From positions 1 to 47,311 of the forward strand of contig JSYX01000254.1 in the NCBI GenBank assembly GCA_000787465.1: a stretch of DNA of 47,311 bases, read 5' to 3'. Positions 10,501-24,211 of this stretch are shown one piece after another. Position 1 is the stretch's first letter, and every line of letters starts with the position of its first letter. A model generated the notes under the pieces. It was not told the origin of the DNA, ran no database searches, and saw only the letters and a program-made list of their open reading frames with translations. This DNA is from Thermomucor indicae-seudaticae (taxonomy: Eukaryota; Mucoromycota; Mucoromycetes; Mucorales; Lichtheimiaceae). A program made the translations under genes and the position numbers.

Positions 10501-12102
10501 GAAACCTCGAACGACTGCTTGCAGCTAATTGGTTTTTGCCAGAGTGAATCTCTCGCAATTCTAATTGCTTATGTAACTCCTGGATTTCTTTTTCTTTACC
10601 TGGATCACCCACTGCTCCGAAGCCATTTCAAAGAATTCCTTCCTTTCTTTGAGCTGTCGGCGGACCAGCCGGCCGCGTACCTGTGCCTGAACACGTGACA
10701 CATGCGAACTGAAGGCTGTAGAGCGATGCACCGCTTGCACACGCCTGAGCTCTCTGCGAGCCAGCCAAGCACGCGCAACAGATTGACATAGCTTGAGCTT
10801 TTCCAGCCTTGTGGGGTCTGACCAGTAACCTTGACAAAAGACGCGTTAGGTTCATTACCTTTTCAGGCCGAGAAAGAGAGACAACTCACTTTGAAATTCT
10901 CCCGATGAATATTCCTCGCTCTCGCTCTCTTCTTCGTCTTCCTCGATCACAAGATCGGGGGTTGTGGGCGTGCGAAGCCGACGGTCGAGATAAATCTGTT
11001 GAAATTGGTAATCAAGCAAATCGTCGTCTTCGGCCAACTCTTTGCGAAGGGAAGAGCCAACGTTCATAAAGTTTGGCATGACAATTCCAGACGAATCAAG
11101 GACCTTTTGCGTCGCATACAACTCTTCATCTGATGGTATGGGTTTAGTTAGTTAGTATAAGCCTTGTGCCTTGCGTTTGACGTTCTTTCCCGTACTTGTA
11201 AAGTGCAACTGGCCATACAGATCTTTTATGCTAGGTGCCATATTGCGCCGAGCCAATAAATGACTATCTCTCTGTCAATAACCCACTCCTTTCCCACTCT
11301 CTTGGCGATAGCTTTACCTGAGAGCGTGGATGCAATAGATGACTTTGGGGATATTCTTCTTTTCATACAAGTCTGTCAGCTCGAACCAAAAGATTTGCGG
11401 CAGACGCACAACCCGCAATGCTTCGAAAAAGTAGTTGATGTTGTCTGAATGTCGGAACTGCAGCTTGGAGCCCTATTGGATCGATCCGTTAGCAACAATG
11501 GCATAGGCTATAGGACCAAGATAAACGAACCATAAAGATTTTCTTGACCACGCCTTGGGTGAACCAGGCTGCCAATTTGGCAAGGATGATGCCGTTTCTC
11601 ATTGACTCTTCCAACTTGATGATAGGATCAATTTCTTCCTGCAGACAATCTTCTATCCACCTACAAAAAGAATCAAGGGCATGAGGCGCTCGTTTTGGCC
11701 AACATCTAGATCTGCTTTACTCTTTGGCTTCACCAATGTGGCAAAGGTACTCGTACGCTTGCAACGTATTGCGCTGCTTATCCATCCACTGGCTTGTCGT
11801 AATACGATCATCCTTTTGAAGTCGGATGCGGCCTAACCACCACCAACCACTTTAGCCTCTTTTCTTTTTCCCTAGACCGTGCAACATGGCCAAGTCTTCC
11901 CAGTACCTTGCATGCCTATAGATCACACACACATACGGAACAAGTGAGCAAACCAGCTCAGTCCCTAATTATTTCTCCGAGAAAAAAACGTACCGACAAC
12001 GTCCTCTGCGTCTTCAGTGATGGTTGGAATATGAAGATCAGAGAGTCCCTTGTTGCCGGTGATGACAGAGAGCTGCTTCAGAGGCGTGTCCTTGGTTGTC
12101 AT
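7531..12102 (-). CDS. IQG1: IQGAP-family RasGAP-related scaffold protein
   Basis: IQGAPs are actin-binding scaffolds that organise the cytokinetic ring and polarised growth under Rho GTPases and calmodulin. Fifteen exons (12102-11994, 11895-11878, 11832-11721, 11660-11531, 11472-11318, 11263-11196, 11129-10890, 10829-10600, 10524-10383, 10329-10243, 10179-9737, 9654-9560, 9502-9080, 9015-8260, 8200-7531) splice into 1225 aa. Domain order is typical: calponin-homology domain about 65-185 (KVIYCIHALSHLLARRN), several IQ motifs about 290-420 (IQLQAVVRGFLARIK), RasGAP-related domain about 440-780 (IYYRYLNPAIV), and a RasGAP C-terminal domain about 1010-1190 with AKQL.ERGVL and VKVNVNLLIYLINKK at the end. 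IQGAP GRDs bind GTPases without stimulating GTP hydrolysis. Oddities are an 18-nt exon and a 45-nt intron. A Rho GTPase, the usual partner class, is encoded 25 kb away. Confidence 0.93.
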
Positions 12103-13081
12103 GATTCTTCTTCTTCCGAAGCAAAACTGTAATTCCACCCCCTCTTCACAAACAAGGTAAAGAAGCAAAAGATGGGGTGGATGAAAGAAACTCAAGAATT
12201 AATAGCAATGGGATTTTCCAGATATGGATGTGTGGTAAACAATTTTCATGTCGTCTGACCCGCATTCCTCAGCATTGTTCCCAAATAGAGTCTGTGTTAT
12301 CATGCGTCCCGTGACAACAATTTTGTCCCTTATCCTTATTGTACACTGTATATACACAATCGGTGCTGCCATGACATGCTCAACCGGTGCACAAATCCTG
12401 CATCGGCGGCCTTCACACGCTCTTTATACGCAAACTGGACTTTGCAAGTACATTGAATCGTCCACTTATGCTCCATTAAGGCTGAAATGACAATCAACCC
12501 AAACGCCAGAGCGTACATAACATGCATGTTTAATTCTAATGAAGCAGAGAGTGCACTATTTTGGAGATTTACTGGAAGGGACGGAGAATAGATCCTATCT
12601 GCCCGCCTAGACTGTCCTTCATGGGCATATGCAGTGCTCCTTCTCCAGTCGGTCGCTCATTGTTTAGCAACGGTCCGTCAGTTCGACTAAAGATCTCCTG
12701 GCAACAGATAAAGGCGCGTCATCGCGAGTCACTCGCCACAAGCGCGCCACTTACGTGTGTGGTGAATAAGCAAATACAGTGGTAGATCTTTTCTGATAGC
12801 AAGGTTGTTCACGTATGTCGAATGCGGTACACAGCGGAATCGGTCGGTTGGATCCATGTTTGCCACATGTTGACGCAATATACATGTTGCGGGAGACCCT
12901 CCCCCGCAGCTCCCCATCTTTCTACGCAGCCAGCGGGCGTGCCAATATGTATTAAGACGAATATCCAGTGCGCCTTTCAGCGATATCCATACCAATTTGG
13001 CTTGGTAGCGCAAAAGTCCAATACCATTCTGCCGCATGAATACAAGCCACGCCATTCTCTCTCTCTCTCTCTCTATAAAAA
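12103..13081. other. divergent promoter region of IQGAP and POP3
   Basis: This 980-bp spacer separates two divergently transcribed genes. It contains no frame with domain features. The side next to POP3 ends in a CT-rich tract. No repeat or RNA gene was seen. Confidence 0.5.
13055..13081 (+). promoter_or_regulatory. CT tract and TATAAAA directly before the POP3 start
   Basis: A 20-nt pure pyrimidine tract of alternating C and T (13055-13074) is followed by TATAAAAA and then the ATG at 13082. Pyrimidine tracts next to start sites are common in fungal promoters. The TATA-like word is too close to the ATG to be a classical TATA box and may simply be leader sequence. Confidence 0.45.
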
Positions 13082-13939
13082 ATGTCCTCATCGACCATCA
13101 AAACTGTCAGAAAGGAGAGCCAGGACAGACGAAAGGTATACAAGAATGTTCTCGACAGTCCCTTCAACATTAAATGGTAAATCCGCACATTTCATCTTTC
13201 TGCGCTTTCCATGCCCCACTCAGTCAGTAATTCATAGGCCCAACATTGCCGATGACCTCGCTGATTCCATTCTTAAAAATCTCATTGCGTAAGTCGGTTT
13301 CTTATCCCCCTGACCGATGCCGCAACGCCTAAACAAACATATGCAAATAGAGTACTGGAACCTATTGGCCGGGCTCACCGAGAACGGAAAAACGAACGAC
13401 CCGAAATATCCAAACGTGTGCATATCGGTTTAAACGATGTCACCCGCTATCTCGAGCAAAGGATACGGTCTCAAGACAACAACAACAACAACGAAGTCAT
13501 AGGCGTCTTTGTGTGTCGCCGAGATATGCAGCCGTCCCATCTTTGTAACCATCTCTTGACCATGGCTTGTCTGGCCAACGCGAAGCTCGTCTCGTTGCCG
13601 GCTGGCTCGGAAACAAAACTCGCCACCGCGTTGGGTCTCCAACGCGCTAGTGCTGTGGCCATCGAGGTACATCACAGCGTACGCATGAGAAAGAAAGGCG
13701 CACAACTCACTAGAACATTGCTTTAGATAAAGGAAGGTCAAGAAGAATCCCTAAGACTGGACGTCGTAGAAGTACCGCTGGTGGAAGCACTTTGGCTTAC
13801 TCGACCAACCACCACTGTCTACGAACCCACCCATATCAAGGTGCTCCAAACAACCGCACCCATCAAGAAATCCAAACGGAAAAACGAGAACTCTTCTTCT
13901 CCTTCACAACCTAATAGCGGCAAAAAGACAAAACGGTAA
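13082..13939 (+). CDS. POP3: RNase P / RNase MRP protein subunit Pop3 (Rpp38-like)
   Basis: Pop3/Rpp38 is an L7Ae-fold protein of nuclear RNase P (tRNA 5' maturation) and RNase MRP (rRNA processing). Exons 13082-13176, 13238-13288, 13351-13666 and 13727-13939 join into 224 aa with introns of 60-62 nt. The N-terminal half has the family pattern KVYKNVLDSPFNIKWP. The middle is L7Ae-like: GVFVCRRDM followed by HLCNHLLTMACLANAKLVSL and then LATALGLQRASAVAIE, equivalent to the strand-helix-strand that binds kinked RNA. A lysine-rich tail (KKSKRKN, GKKTKR) suggests nuclear targeting or RNA contact. There is an Asn run before the L7Ae core. It is convergent with the SRPK gene, 119 bp between stops. 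The assignment rests on pattern memory of a divergent family. Confidence 0.8.
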
Positions 13940-14058
13940 CAGCCGTTATCCTTTTTAATGATCGTAAAAAAATGATTGACAAAATGAGCGTATGTGTGTG
14001 TGCGTGTTTGTTCATGTAAATGATATATATGTGCCATGCTTTACATAGGATGCATGCA

Positions 14059-16084
<2,026 letters not shown>

Positions 16085-16628
16085 TGGATCACTTTTGGGC
16101 AAAAAGCAAAAGAATACGGGGTGGGTGTAAAAAAGAAAATTGCTCTTCCGAAATTGTAACCGGCCAATCAGCAACAAGTCTTGACTTTTGCATTTCTGAC
16201 AGCATCAAAGTGATGCCTTTGGAAGGGAAAGATCCACACCCAAAAACATGCGGATGTTACCCAATGGCTTCTCTGTTAATGATGGGACGCATATTTTCTT
16301 TGCACGTGATGACTAGAACTATTACTGGCCCTGTGAATACCCATTCTCTAACGCCTTTTAAACGCTACAAAGTCCTCTACAAAAGTTCAAGTGGTCGTCT
16401 TATGCATCTCTTGGAGGCCTGTATATACATGGACGGATTGTCTTTGTTTTATGCAGCTTTGCTGTTCATACGGACACACTTATTCTGTTCATGCGACACT
16501 GTCAATCGAGTACTACACGATTCTTTAAGAAGATACGGAAGATATCGAGCACAATGACTCGTTGCTCATGCCAAATCAATGGCGCAGCGATGCGGTCTTT
16601 TACATGCTCATGTACGTATAGTCTAATG
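16085..16628. other. spacer upstream of the SRPK gene
   Basis: This 544-bp interval between the SRPK start and the rhomboid stop should hold the SRPK promoter and the rhomboid 3' end. A 166-codon plus-strand frame crosses it but has no domain character and overlaps the SRPK first exon, so I do not call it. Confidence 0.5.
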
Positions 16629-18256
16629 CTAAAGGTCACACCATCCGTTCACCGGCAAACACGATAGATACTTGCAGCCGGGACAAATCTAAAAGGTGGG
16701 AAAATCAGTACTGTCCCAGTCGACTCCTTTTGCGGGGCTTCCTTCTATTACCTGTGACGGGTCCGAAGCTGAGTAAAAGGAACTGAGCGATACTGCAAAC
16801 AGGATGATCAGAATCACCAAGCCCAACAGCCGAATACCCCAGGTGACCATCTTTCCCTTCCTTGCCAATCCAGGACGCGCCGGTGCAATCAGCGCTCCCA
16901 TCACGATCCCCACAGCGAATCCGCCTAAAATCAGAGGGGGCGGCGTCACGAGCAAGCTTCCTTCCTTCAGATGGAATGTCAGAACTTACCCAAGTGAGCA
17001 AAGTTATCCAGACCAGGAAGAAGACCGAGAACGAGACTGATCACGGTCGTGATCAGCAGCTGCATCAGTTCTCGGATAGGATTCGGATTGGTCTTCCAGT
17101 TCACAAGGACGTCGATAAACATGTACCCGATCAGACCGAACAACGCACCCGAGCATCCCGTGGTCGCCGTCGTCGCCTGTGACAGCATCGCACTCAGCAC
17201 AAATCCATAGATACCCGACGCCATGTACAACAGCATGTATCGCGGGATTCCCAGGAGACACTCCAGATCCGCACCGAGACGCAAATGGCCGAGCATGTTG
17301 ATCACGTAGTGGACAATGCCGGCGTGCATAAAGATCGGTGTCACAAATCGGAACGACTGGTCCGGTTCGCCCGACGACCCAAACCCGCCGAATCCGCACA
17401 GCGACTCCAAACTGCAGGTGTCCGATTCAGAACGGTAGCAATAGCTGAACATCGTATCCGCCGAGTACTTTGGTACGTTCCGAATGCATGGCGTGAAGCG
17501 TGCACCCATATTAATCAGGACCGTAAACGTCGGACCGATCATCACATTAAATGACGGACTGTTGGAAGTCGTGGCAATCACGCTCCCCGTAAGCTGATAG
17601 TTTTTGACAAACTCGACAATCAGGACGATCAGCATCGCGAGCCCGGTTAGCCAGCTGAACCAGGGTCGCCGTGCAGGGCCCAACAGAAGTCGCATGCCGA
17701 AATTTCGGCGGTTGTCGATCACGACGGGTGGCTGTAGGTACGGCGCAGCGGAAGAGGCGGCTTGTGCTGGAGGAGGAACAGGAGGATCTGGATCATCGGT
17801 TGATTCTAGGCGCATAAACCCATCAGACCGTAAGGACGCTTTTGGATTGCCATAATAATTCTCGTTCTTGTACATGTCGTATCCCATATTGTCCTCATTC
17901 TCGATCGCAGTCTTCTCACTCGCTGCAAACGTATCCGCCCCAAAGTTCTGTTGATGCTGCTGCCGTCTGGATCCGCTCGGAGAAGAAAAGACCTGGTCCG
18001 TGACCACAGAAGTATGCATAGGCGTCGGCGGCGCAGGCAGAGGTGACGTTATGGTGGATGGTGAGTTGGCATATACTGGCGAGGGGATGATGGACGGCGA
18101 TTTCGCGGCAAACTTGACATGGGGCGATGAGGTGGTTTCGTGCAGTGGAATATCGGTCGTTTCTTCAGGGCTATCCCAATTCCTTCGCGATGGTGGTGGT
18201 GAGCGCAAATATTCAGCTGCGAACCCTGTGCTGCTGTTAATGTTGTCCCCATTCAT
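16629..18256 (-). CDS. rhomboid-family intramembrane serine protease
   Basis: Rhomboids cleave transmembrane segments with a Ser-His dyad inside the membrane. Exons 18256-16990, 16924-16752 and 16688-16629 give 499 aa; I start at the first ATG of the frame. The first ~195 residues are Pro/Ser/Thr-rich and cytosolic in character. Then come a hydrophobic segment (SWLTGLAMLIVLIVEF), a loop with paired cysteines, the HAGIVHYVINMLGH motif that forms the oxyanion site, GCSGALFGLIGY with the catalytic Ser about residue 369, and DNFAHLGGF with the catalytic His about 421. The protein looks active. The last exon adds the cysteine-rich CPGCKYLSCLPVNGWC tail, typical of fungal and plant members. Skipping the last splice would give a different ending at 16689; the cysteine tail is the better fit. 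Seven membrane segments are likely. Confidence 0.9.
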
Positions 18257-19523
18257 GACCCAGGAACGCAATGAAGTGGCGGAAAAAAGGGGAAGGGACA
18301 GATCTGTCTCTTGGCTCTTTCCACCAAAATTTCAGGTTCTCCGTTACACACTAGTCTGCGGTGTTGCACAAGCGTCTGACCCGTTCCTTTTGCCAAGCAT
18401 TTCGTCCGTTACGATCGATAGTCTATTAATAAAGCCAGCCAGGAAACGACATCTCGTAGGAACACGTAATGCACGATGGATAGCATACCTTGGCTTTCCA
18501 CGAAATGTGACCCCAAAAATACGCCAGTACTTTCGGAAAAGAATAGAGGTTTCCGGGGATGAACCCGGTTAGCATGTTCAGAGCAGCTTTGATCTTTTCA
18601 GCATGGCATCTTTCTTACTGATCGCCTGTGAAATACGCCATTATCCCCAAGTCAGACGATTGGCGCCTTTCTTTTCCGCAGTCCCCGTGGCTATACACTC
18701 AACTGAGATAACAGAAAGCACAAGCACCAAGCTTCTTGGACTCTTTGACTGGCGACGGTGTTACGATCTACATCTCAGGTACAAATAAACTTTGGGATCG
18801 TTCATAGTAAGATAGATCTTCGAGACTGCGGATACGGTTCAAAGATGTTGGCAATAAACCAAAGCAATAGTGCCATTTTGGCTCATAAACCATACGTTAT
18901 TAGCGTACAATGTATTCGATAGTTGCCGCAGCAGCAAAGAGGCCCACATGAGTAGCCACTGAGCAAGCAATAAACGAAAATAAAGCTGTACGGAGGCCTA
19001 TTGACCAAGACTAAAGAGAGGGTCTGCCAAATGTTCATATTCCTTGGAGCCAGCAAGTAACTGGAAGCTGGGTGACGCCAGGAAACAGTGAAAAACGCAG
19101 TACGCACAAGACAGCCAGAAAGAAAGTCCTATAATGATATTTTCCGGCTTACCAAGACGCTTACTGTATCCTAAATCACATAGTTTTCTTTGATCCAGGT
19201 GAAACTTGTAGAGCATCACGCGGACACTTTTGGATAAACAGACCCCTTACATTTCCTTGGCATTACAGCGTGTATCGAACGCATTTTACTAGGTGACAGC
19301 GACAAAGCGGACACACCTGAAGACCAACGCGCCTGTGACCTTGGACTGCTTCCCGTGGAAAGCACACACTGCTGGTAAGGCCAGGGAATAGCAAACCCGT
19401 AGAAAGGGAGGAAACTGGCTGCATGCATAATGCCGCTCGGGCTTTGGCAACTCCCTAAATACTATTTAAAGGGCAGACAGACGATTTTGGTCGCAGTTAC
19501 ACTTCTTTCTTTCCCCTTCTTTT
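18257..19523. other. intergenic between rhomboid and ELL; possible decayed hydrophobic ORF
   Basis: The region between two divergent genes has no convincing model. On the minus strand, about 18890-19220, overlapping frames are rich in hydrophobic stretches (for example IIIGLSFWLSCAYCVFHC and FIACSVATHVGLFAAAATI), as in an eroded membrane protein, but no splice pattern joins them cleanly. The plus side next to 19500 is the ELL promoter. Confidence 0.35.
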
Positions 19524-21427
19524 ATGACAAAGATGCCAAAGAAAGCGATTGCTGTACGTCTTAATCGCGAAGCCCGGGCCCTATTGCAGCGTAAGGGCAT
19601 GAGCGCCAAAATTAAAGTCGCTGCTGATGGCAACATGGTATGATTACAAAAAGTTCGAATGTTGCTCATCACACCGTAGTGTTCTGACTGGTTTGAGCTT
19701 GCAGGTCATGGTGGTTGGAGGAAAATCGTTTTCGATGAACGTGATACCTGAGGACGCAATAGTCCATCATATCTACAAAGACAGCGCACAAGGCAACGGC
19801 AAGGTAGATCTTGTCGGTATCGTGAAGCAGCGAGCAGGTATGCGCGAGGTCTTGTCGCAGGAGGACCGTGAAAGGTATCGAGCTTGGATGCAAGAAGAGG
19901 AGCGCGAAAAGCAGTCTCGGCGCATTGAATATCTCGAAGAAATACCCCGGACGACGAATGTCAGGCAGCGCCTGTTGTCACCTGCGCACCGTTTGTCGCC
20001 TAAGCCCAAGGCTGCGTCTCCATTGACAACCACCTGCTTGTCGCCTCTCCGTTCCGCTACTACCACCAAGTCTCCTCTCCGGTCCGTTACCACTGCCAAG
20101 TCTCCTCTCCGGTCCGCTACCACTGCCAAGTCTCCTCTCCGGCCCGCGACTACTACTTCTACTACTACTAATAATAATTCTCCTCTCGCAACAACCCGAT
20201 CCGCCAATACAAAGTCGCCTCTCCGGCCCGGTACGACTACAAAGTCTCCTCTCGGACCACGCGTCCTACAGACGTCTTCTCCTGAAGACTCCCGTACGAA
20301 GCCTTCGACTCCACTTGCTGCTGCCCGTTCCTCGCCCTCCACATCAAAACTGTCTCCCAATTCCGGCTTGGCCACGCTGCGACCCCGCCTGATCCATTTG
20401 CTGGCGCTTGGTCCGTTTACTCTTGATCAGCTGACGCGTATGCTGAAAGAGCGCGAACAGGATGTGATGCCTATTTTGCAAGAGGTAAGGCTGACCGCGA
20501 CGACGACTGTGCTTTATTATGACACCTTGAAAACCCCCCTTTTCCTTGCAGGTGGGCGTGCTGTCTTTGAAGAAGACATGGTCTCTTCGTCTGGAGGTGT
20601 ACTCGGAGCTGCAGATCCATGAGTGGTCGCGCTATGACGAGCGGGAGAGGCACACCGTATTGGCAAAGGCGAAAGAGGCGTACGATGCGCTCGGGTTGCC
20701 GATGAACGCGCCGGAACGCGCGAACCTCTACCCACCCAGACCTCCTCCTTCTCTGCGTCGGATGTCGTCCACTGGGCATGATGCCCAGCCCTCCTCCTCA
20801 CCAAAGCGTTACATTCTCGAAAAGATGCCTTTTTCGCCTCGGCGCAAAGGCATTGATGCTTCTGAAAAGGGGCATCAACAAAAGAAACAACGAAATGCGC
20901 TTGTTCTGCCCTCGCCCGCGTCTTTTTCTTCTCGGATGTCTCAGCCCGCCAGGAGCCCGCTTGCCGCAACCAACAACAACAACAACAAACGTCCTCTGAC
21001 TTCGGATAGCTCAGAAGATTTCACGAGCGACGACGATCGGCCGTCGTTTGTTGCCCCAGTGATCAAGTCCGCACTGCAATTGGAGCAAGCCTGCAAAGAG
21101 CACGACGAGGCGCAGAAAGAGTACGTTCGGCTCAAAAGGGAGATCAATGCCAGAGATCCGAAATTTGTTCATGCTCTCGAGATGACGGACGATGGGTCTC
21201 GGAAGGGGGATAGTAGCGTGATGCAGAAATTCTACTATCGAGTCAAACGGAGGTACCGAAACATGGGTGGCGACATGAATAACTTTAGGCAAGCGGTCGA
21301 GCAGTGCCGGCAATTCGTGTGGCAAGCTCGCAAGTGTAATGCATTATGGGAATCCATTGTGAAAGCCCATAAGAATCCCCCTTGGGAACCCTGTAATAAT
21401 AATAATAAGAAGCGCAAGCTGAAGTAG
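19524..21427 (+). CDS. ELL: RNA polymerase II elongation factor ELL
   Basis: ELL raises the elongation rate of RNA polymerase II and, with EAF, belongs to super-elongation-type complexes. Exons 19524-19637, 19705-20484 and 20552-21427 give 589 aa. The N-terminal part is an ELL-type domain; the winged-helix-like block LIHLLALGPFTLDQLTRML continues across intron 2 into WSLRLEVYSELQIHEWSRYD, typical of the family. A Ser/Thr/Pro/Lys-rich linker (about 20020-20350) holds imperfect SPLR.ATT repeats. The C-terminal region, LEQACKEHDEAQKEYVRLKR onward, matches the occludin/ELL coiled-coil domain in position and style. It ends with a basic, likely nuclear-localising tail (KKRKLK). Budding yeast lacks ELL while fission yeast has one. 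The start is the first ATG; a second lies three codons on. Confidence 0.85.
20030..20260 (+). repeat. 27-30-bp tandem coding repeats in the ELL linker
   Basis: At least five units of a 27-30-bp sequence related to AAGTCTCCTCTCCGGTCCGC follow each other and encode SPL(R)xxTTxxK. Adjacent units between about 20085 and 20150 are nearly identical, while the outer ones have diverged, indicating slippage expansion within an intrinsically disordered linker. Each unit contains SP, a potential proline-directed phosphorylation site. Confidence 0.8.
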
Positions 21428-21651
21428 TCAAATCACTGCTGTAAGGCACAATCAAGTATTCTTTCCTTTCTTTTCTTTTTTCAAGGGTAATAAACGGGAG
21501 GGTATGTGGGAACAAAATCTACAAGTAGGACTTCTTTGCAGAGGGATAACCACCAGCAGATCTTTGGATGATCGAAGCGCCTTGTTATAGAAACAATAAG
21601 CAGTCTGTCTATCAGACAAATAAATAAGGTTCAAAGACAAATTTGATTCCC

Positions 21652-23734
21652 ATGGCTTTCAGACTTTTGTATCGACTCAATAGCTCTGGCGCACGGCTTT
21701 TCCATACAAGTCGAACCTCAAGCGCCCTGACGCCCTTAACTAGCGAGAAGCACAACGGCCTTCGTCGCAGTAGCCGCTTTAAAAAGGTATACAGATCTTG
21801 TACCTGATCACTCGAACCCGTCTCACCCATCTTGGCACAGCTCGAACAAAAGGATCTCGAGTATTTCTGTTCGGTTTTGACGAGCAACCAGATCTTGCAT
21901 GACGTGGAACCTGACCCGGCGGTCTCGAGTCTGACGCCATTCAATACCGACTTCTTCAACCTTCATCGCGGAGCATCATCGCAAGTATCATATCCCAAGC
22001 TAAGAGTTCACGGCGACTGACTCGATACGTCATAGACTATGTCTTTTTCCCACGGATACCCAGCAAGTATCGCGTATTCTCAGGTACTGCAACCAAGAAC
22101 GGCTGGCGGTCGTGCCGCAGGGCGGCAATACGGGCGTGAGTGGTGGACAGTGCCCGGTGTTTGACGAAATCATCATCAACACCTCTCGAATGAACAAGAT
22201 ACGTTCGTTCGATGACGTGTCTGGGGTTGTTGTCGTGGACGCTGGTGTGGTTCTGGAAAGCCTGGACAATTATTTGGCGTCTTTGGGCCACATCGTGCCG
22301 CTCGACTTGGGAGCCAAGGGATCATGCCAGATTGGTGGTAACGTCAGTACGAATGCGGGCGGCTTACGGCTGATGCGATATGGCAGCTTGCATGGCTCTG
22401 TCTTGGGACTGGAAGTAGTATGTGCTCGTCTGAAGGTTGTTGGCTCGGTGGGAACTAACAGATACTAGGTGCTGCCGGATGGTACCATTCTGGACAACTT
22501 GTCGACCCTGCGCAAAGACAATACGGGATACGACCTGAAGCAATTGTTTATTGGAGCAGAAGGGACACTGGGCATTGTCACTGGCGTATCTCTCCTGACT
22601 CCAAGAAGACCCACGGTAAAAGTTTTGGTTGGTTTATTCCCTGTACCTCTGTCCGACTCAACCCCCCTATTACAGTCTGTCAATGTTGCTATGATTGCAT
22701 TGGATTCGTTTGAAGATGTACAGAGAGCCTTCGTCGCGGCAAAAGAAGACTTGTCAGAGATATTGTCTGGTATGTTAAACCAAGAGAACTATGCTCGTGA
22801 TATATTTATCTGTATGTGAACTTGCACAGCCTTTGAATTTTGGGACCACGAGTCTGTGGGCGTTGTGCAATCGATCATGATGCCTGATGTAGCTTTTCCC
22901 ATCGAGGCAAAGTCCAAGTTCTATGCGCTGCTCGAAACTCAAGGCAGTAAGATAGAGCATGATCAAGCGGTTTGTATAGCATGCATCTTGAACATGGAAT
23001 GATGGTAGTAGACACTGACCCGAATTATAGAAATTGGATGCCTATATCGCTAGGCTCTTGGAAGAGAATGTAGCACACGACGGAGTGATGGCCCAAGACG
23101 CGAAACAGGTGTGATCAGTTGGTGTCCATCGAAAGAGATAGACTGATCGTGGTACGTTTAGATCAATTCTCTCTGGGCTTGGCGAGAAAAGATTCCGGAA
23201 GCTATCACTCGCGCTGGTACAGCCATGACATATGACGTTTCAATGGATGTTCAGCTTCTGTACAAAATGGTCGAAGATGCCAAACAGCATTATGGCAAAC
23301 GCGGCTTGCTGGGACCTGACAATGTCTATTCAAATCTGATAGGTTTTGGGCACGTAGGCGATGGTGTAAGTAGCTTCATGTACTATCTTTATTTGACAAG
23401 CTGTTTAAACTATCATGATAGAATCTGCATATCATGGCCAATATCCAAGGTTTCAACTATGATGTCCAAAAGGATATGGATCAATTTGTGTACAACTGGG
23501 CCAGTAAGTTGACTCTCTCTTGATATCCTAGTGGATGAAAGCTGATCTCTGTGTATCATTATAGTCAAACATAAAGGTTCTATTACGGCCGAGCACGGTG
23601 TCGGCGTAGCCAAAGTAGACTACATGATGCGATGCAAGTCAGAACCTCAGCTGCGCTTGATGCGTGCGATTAAGAATGCCTTCGATCCCAACGGCATCAT
23701 GAATCCTTATAAAGTGGTACCAGGCGTCCTATAG
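21652..23734 (+). CDS. D2HGDH: D-2-hydroxyglutarate dehydrogenase, mitochondrial (FAD-dependent)
   Basis: The enzyme oxidises D-2-hydroxyglutarate to 2-oxoglutarate using FAD (yeast Dld2/Dld3 family). Ten exons: 21652-21786, 21841-21984, 22064-22417, 22469-22615, 22676-22769, 22830-22969, 23031-23108, 23162-23365, 23422-23503 and 23565-23734, 515 aa. The N-terminus ([17 protein letters not shown]) is basic and amphipathic, a probable mitochondrial presequence. The PCMH-type FAD domain shows [13 protein letters not shown] and [15 protein letters not shown]. The C-terminal FAD-linked oxidase domain shows [11 protein letters not shown] and AEHGVGVAK, whose histidines and acids form the metal and substrate site in this family. 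The length fits the family. D-lactate dehydrogenases are related, but the combination here is closer to D2HGDH. Its stop is 27 bp from the stop of the facing uL23m gene. Confidence 0.92.
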
Positions 23735-23761
23735 TGTCTATATGTTTTATTTACAAAATTA

Positions 23762-24211
23762 TTACTTTTGTGCTGCTCCTTGGCTGCGTTTTGCGAGTTC
23801 CTCATGGATTTCTTTCATTCTCGTCCGTTCGGCTTCCGGAGCCCGTATACGCCATCCACGTAATTTTCGTCCTGCTGCTTTCGTCCCCAAATCGAACTGT
23901 TCTTTCTCCAACGCACACCATTCTGGTTCCGGTGGCCATTCGAAATTCTCGTCCAAGGTGACGATCGCCTTTTTGTATGCACTCTCCACCTTTTTGTACT
24001 GGCCGTTGCGCATCTTTTTACGCACCGTCGGATAGTTCATTGTCCGGACTTCTTGTACATTGACGCCGTAAATGTTGGTGAGGTACGAATGAATGTCGAA
24101 TTTGTTGCAGCTTGGAGGGACTCGGAAGGCGACTTGATTAGGCTGGAGATTCGGCGCACGCACCATCTTGAACACAATGTTGGGAAGGTAGACCTTTTCT
24201 ACACGAGACAT
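23762..24211 (-). CDS. MRPL23: mitochondrial ribosomal protein uL23m
   Basis: uL23m is a large-subunit protein of the mitochondrial ribosome near the exit tunnel. The 149-aa single-exon frame begins MSRVEKVYLPNIVFKMVRAP and contains NQVAFRVPPSCNKFDIHSYL and YGVNVQEVRTMNYPTVRKKM, the core beta-hairpin pattern of the family, then a basic C-terminal extension ending in an Ala/Gln-rich tail. The open frame continues upstream another 45 codons without another strong match, so a longer presequence is possible; I choose the ATG that directly precedes the conserved core. It is divergent from the sugar kinase and convergent with D2HGDH. Confidence 0.85.
   Translation of the reverse strand: MSRVEKVYLPNIVFKMVRAPNLQPNQVAFRVPPSCNKFDIHSYLTNIYGVNVQEVRTMNYPTVRKKMRNGQYKKVESAYKKAIVTLDENFEWPPEPEWCALEKEQFDLGTKAAGRKLRGWRIRAPEAERTRMKEIHEELAKRSQGAAQK

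Noticed and set aside
17285..18572. long plus-strand frames opposite the rhomboid gene
   Set aside because: They are antisense shadows of the first rhomboid exon, whose catalytic motifs settle the coding strand.
18883..19219. membrane protein gene on the minus strand
   Set aside because: Hydrophobic frames overlap, but no splice path of realistic intron length joins them; kept only as a note in the intergenic entry.
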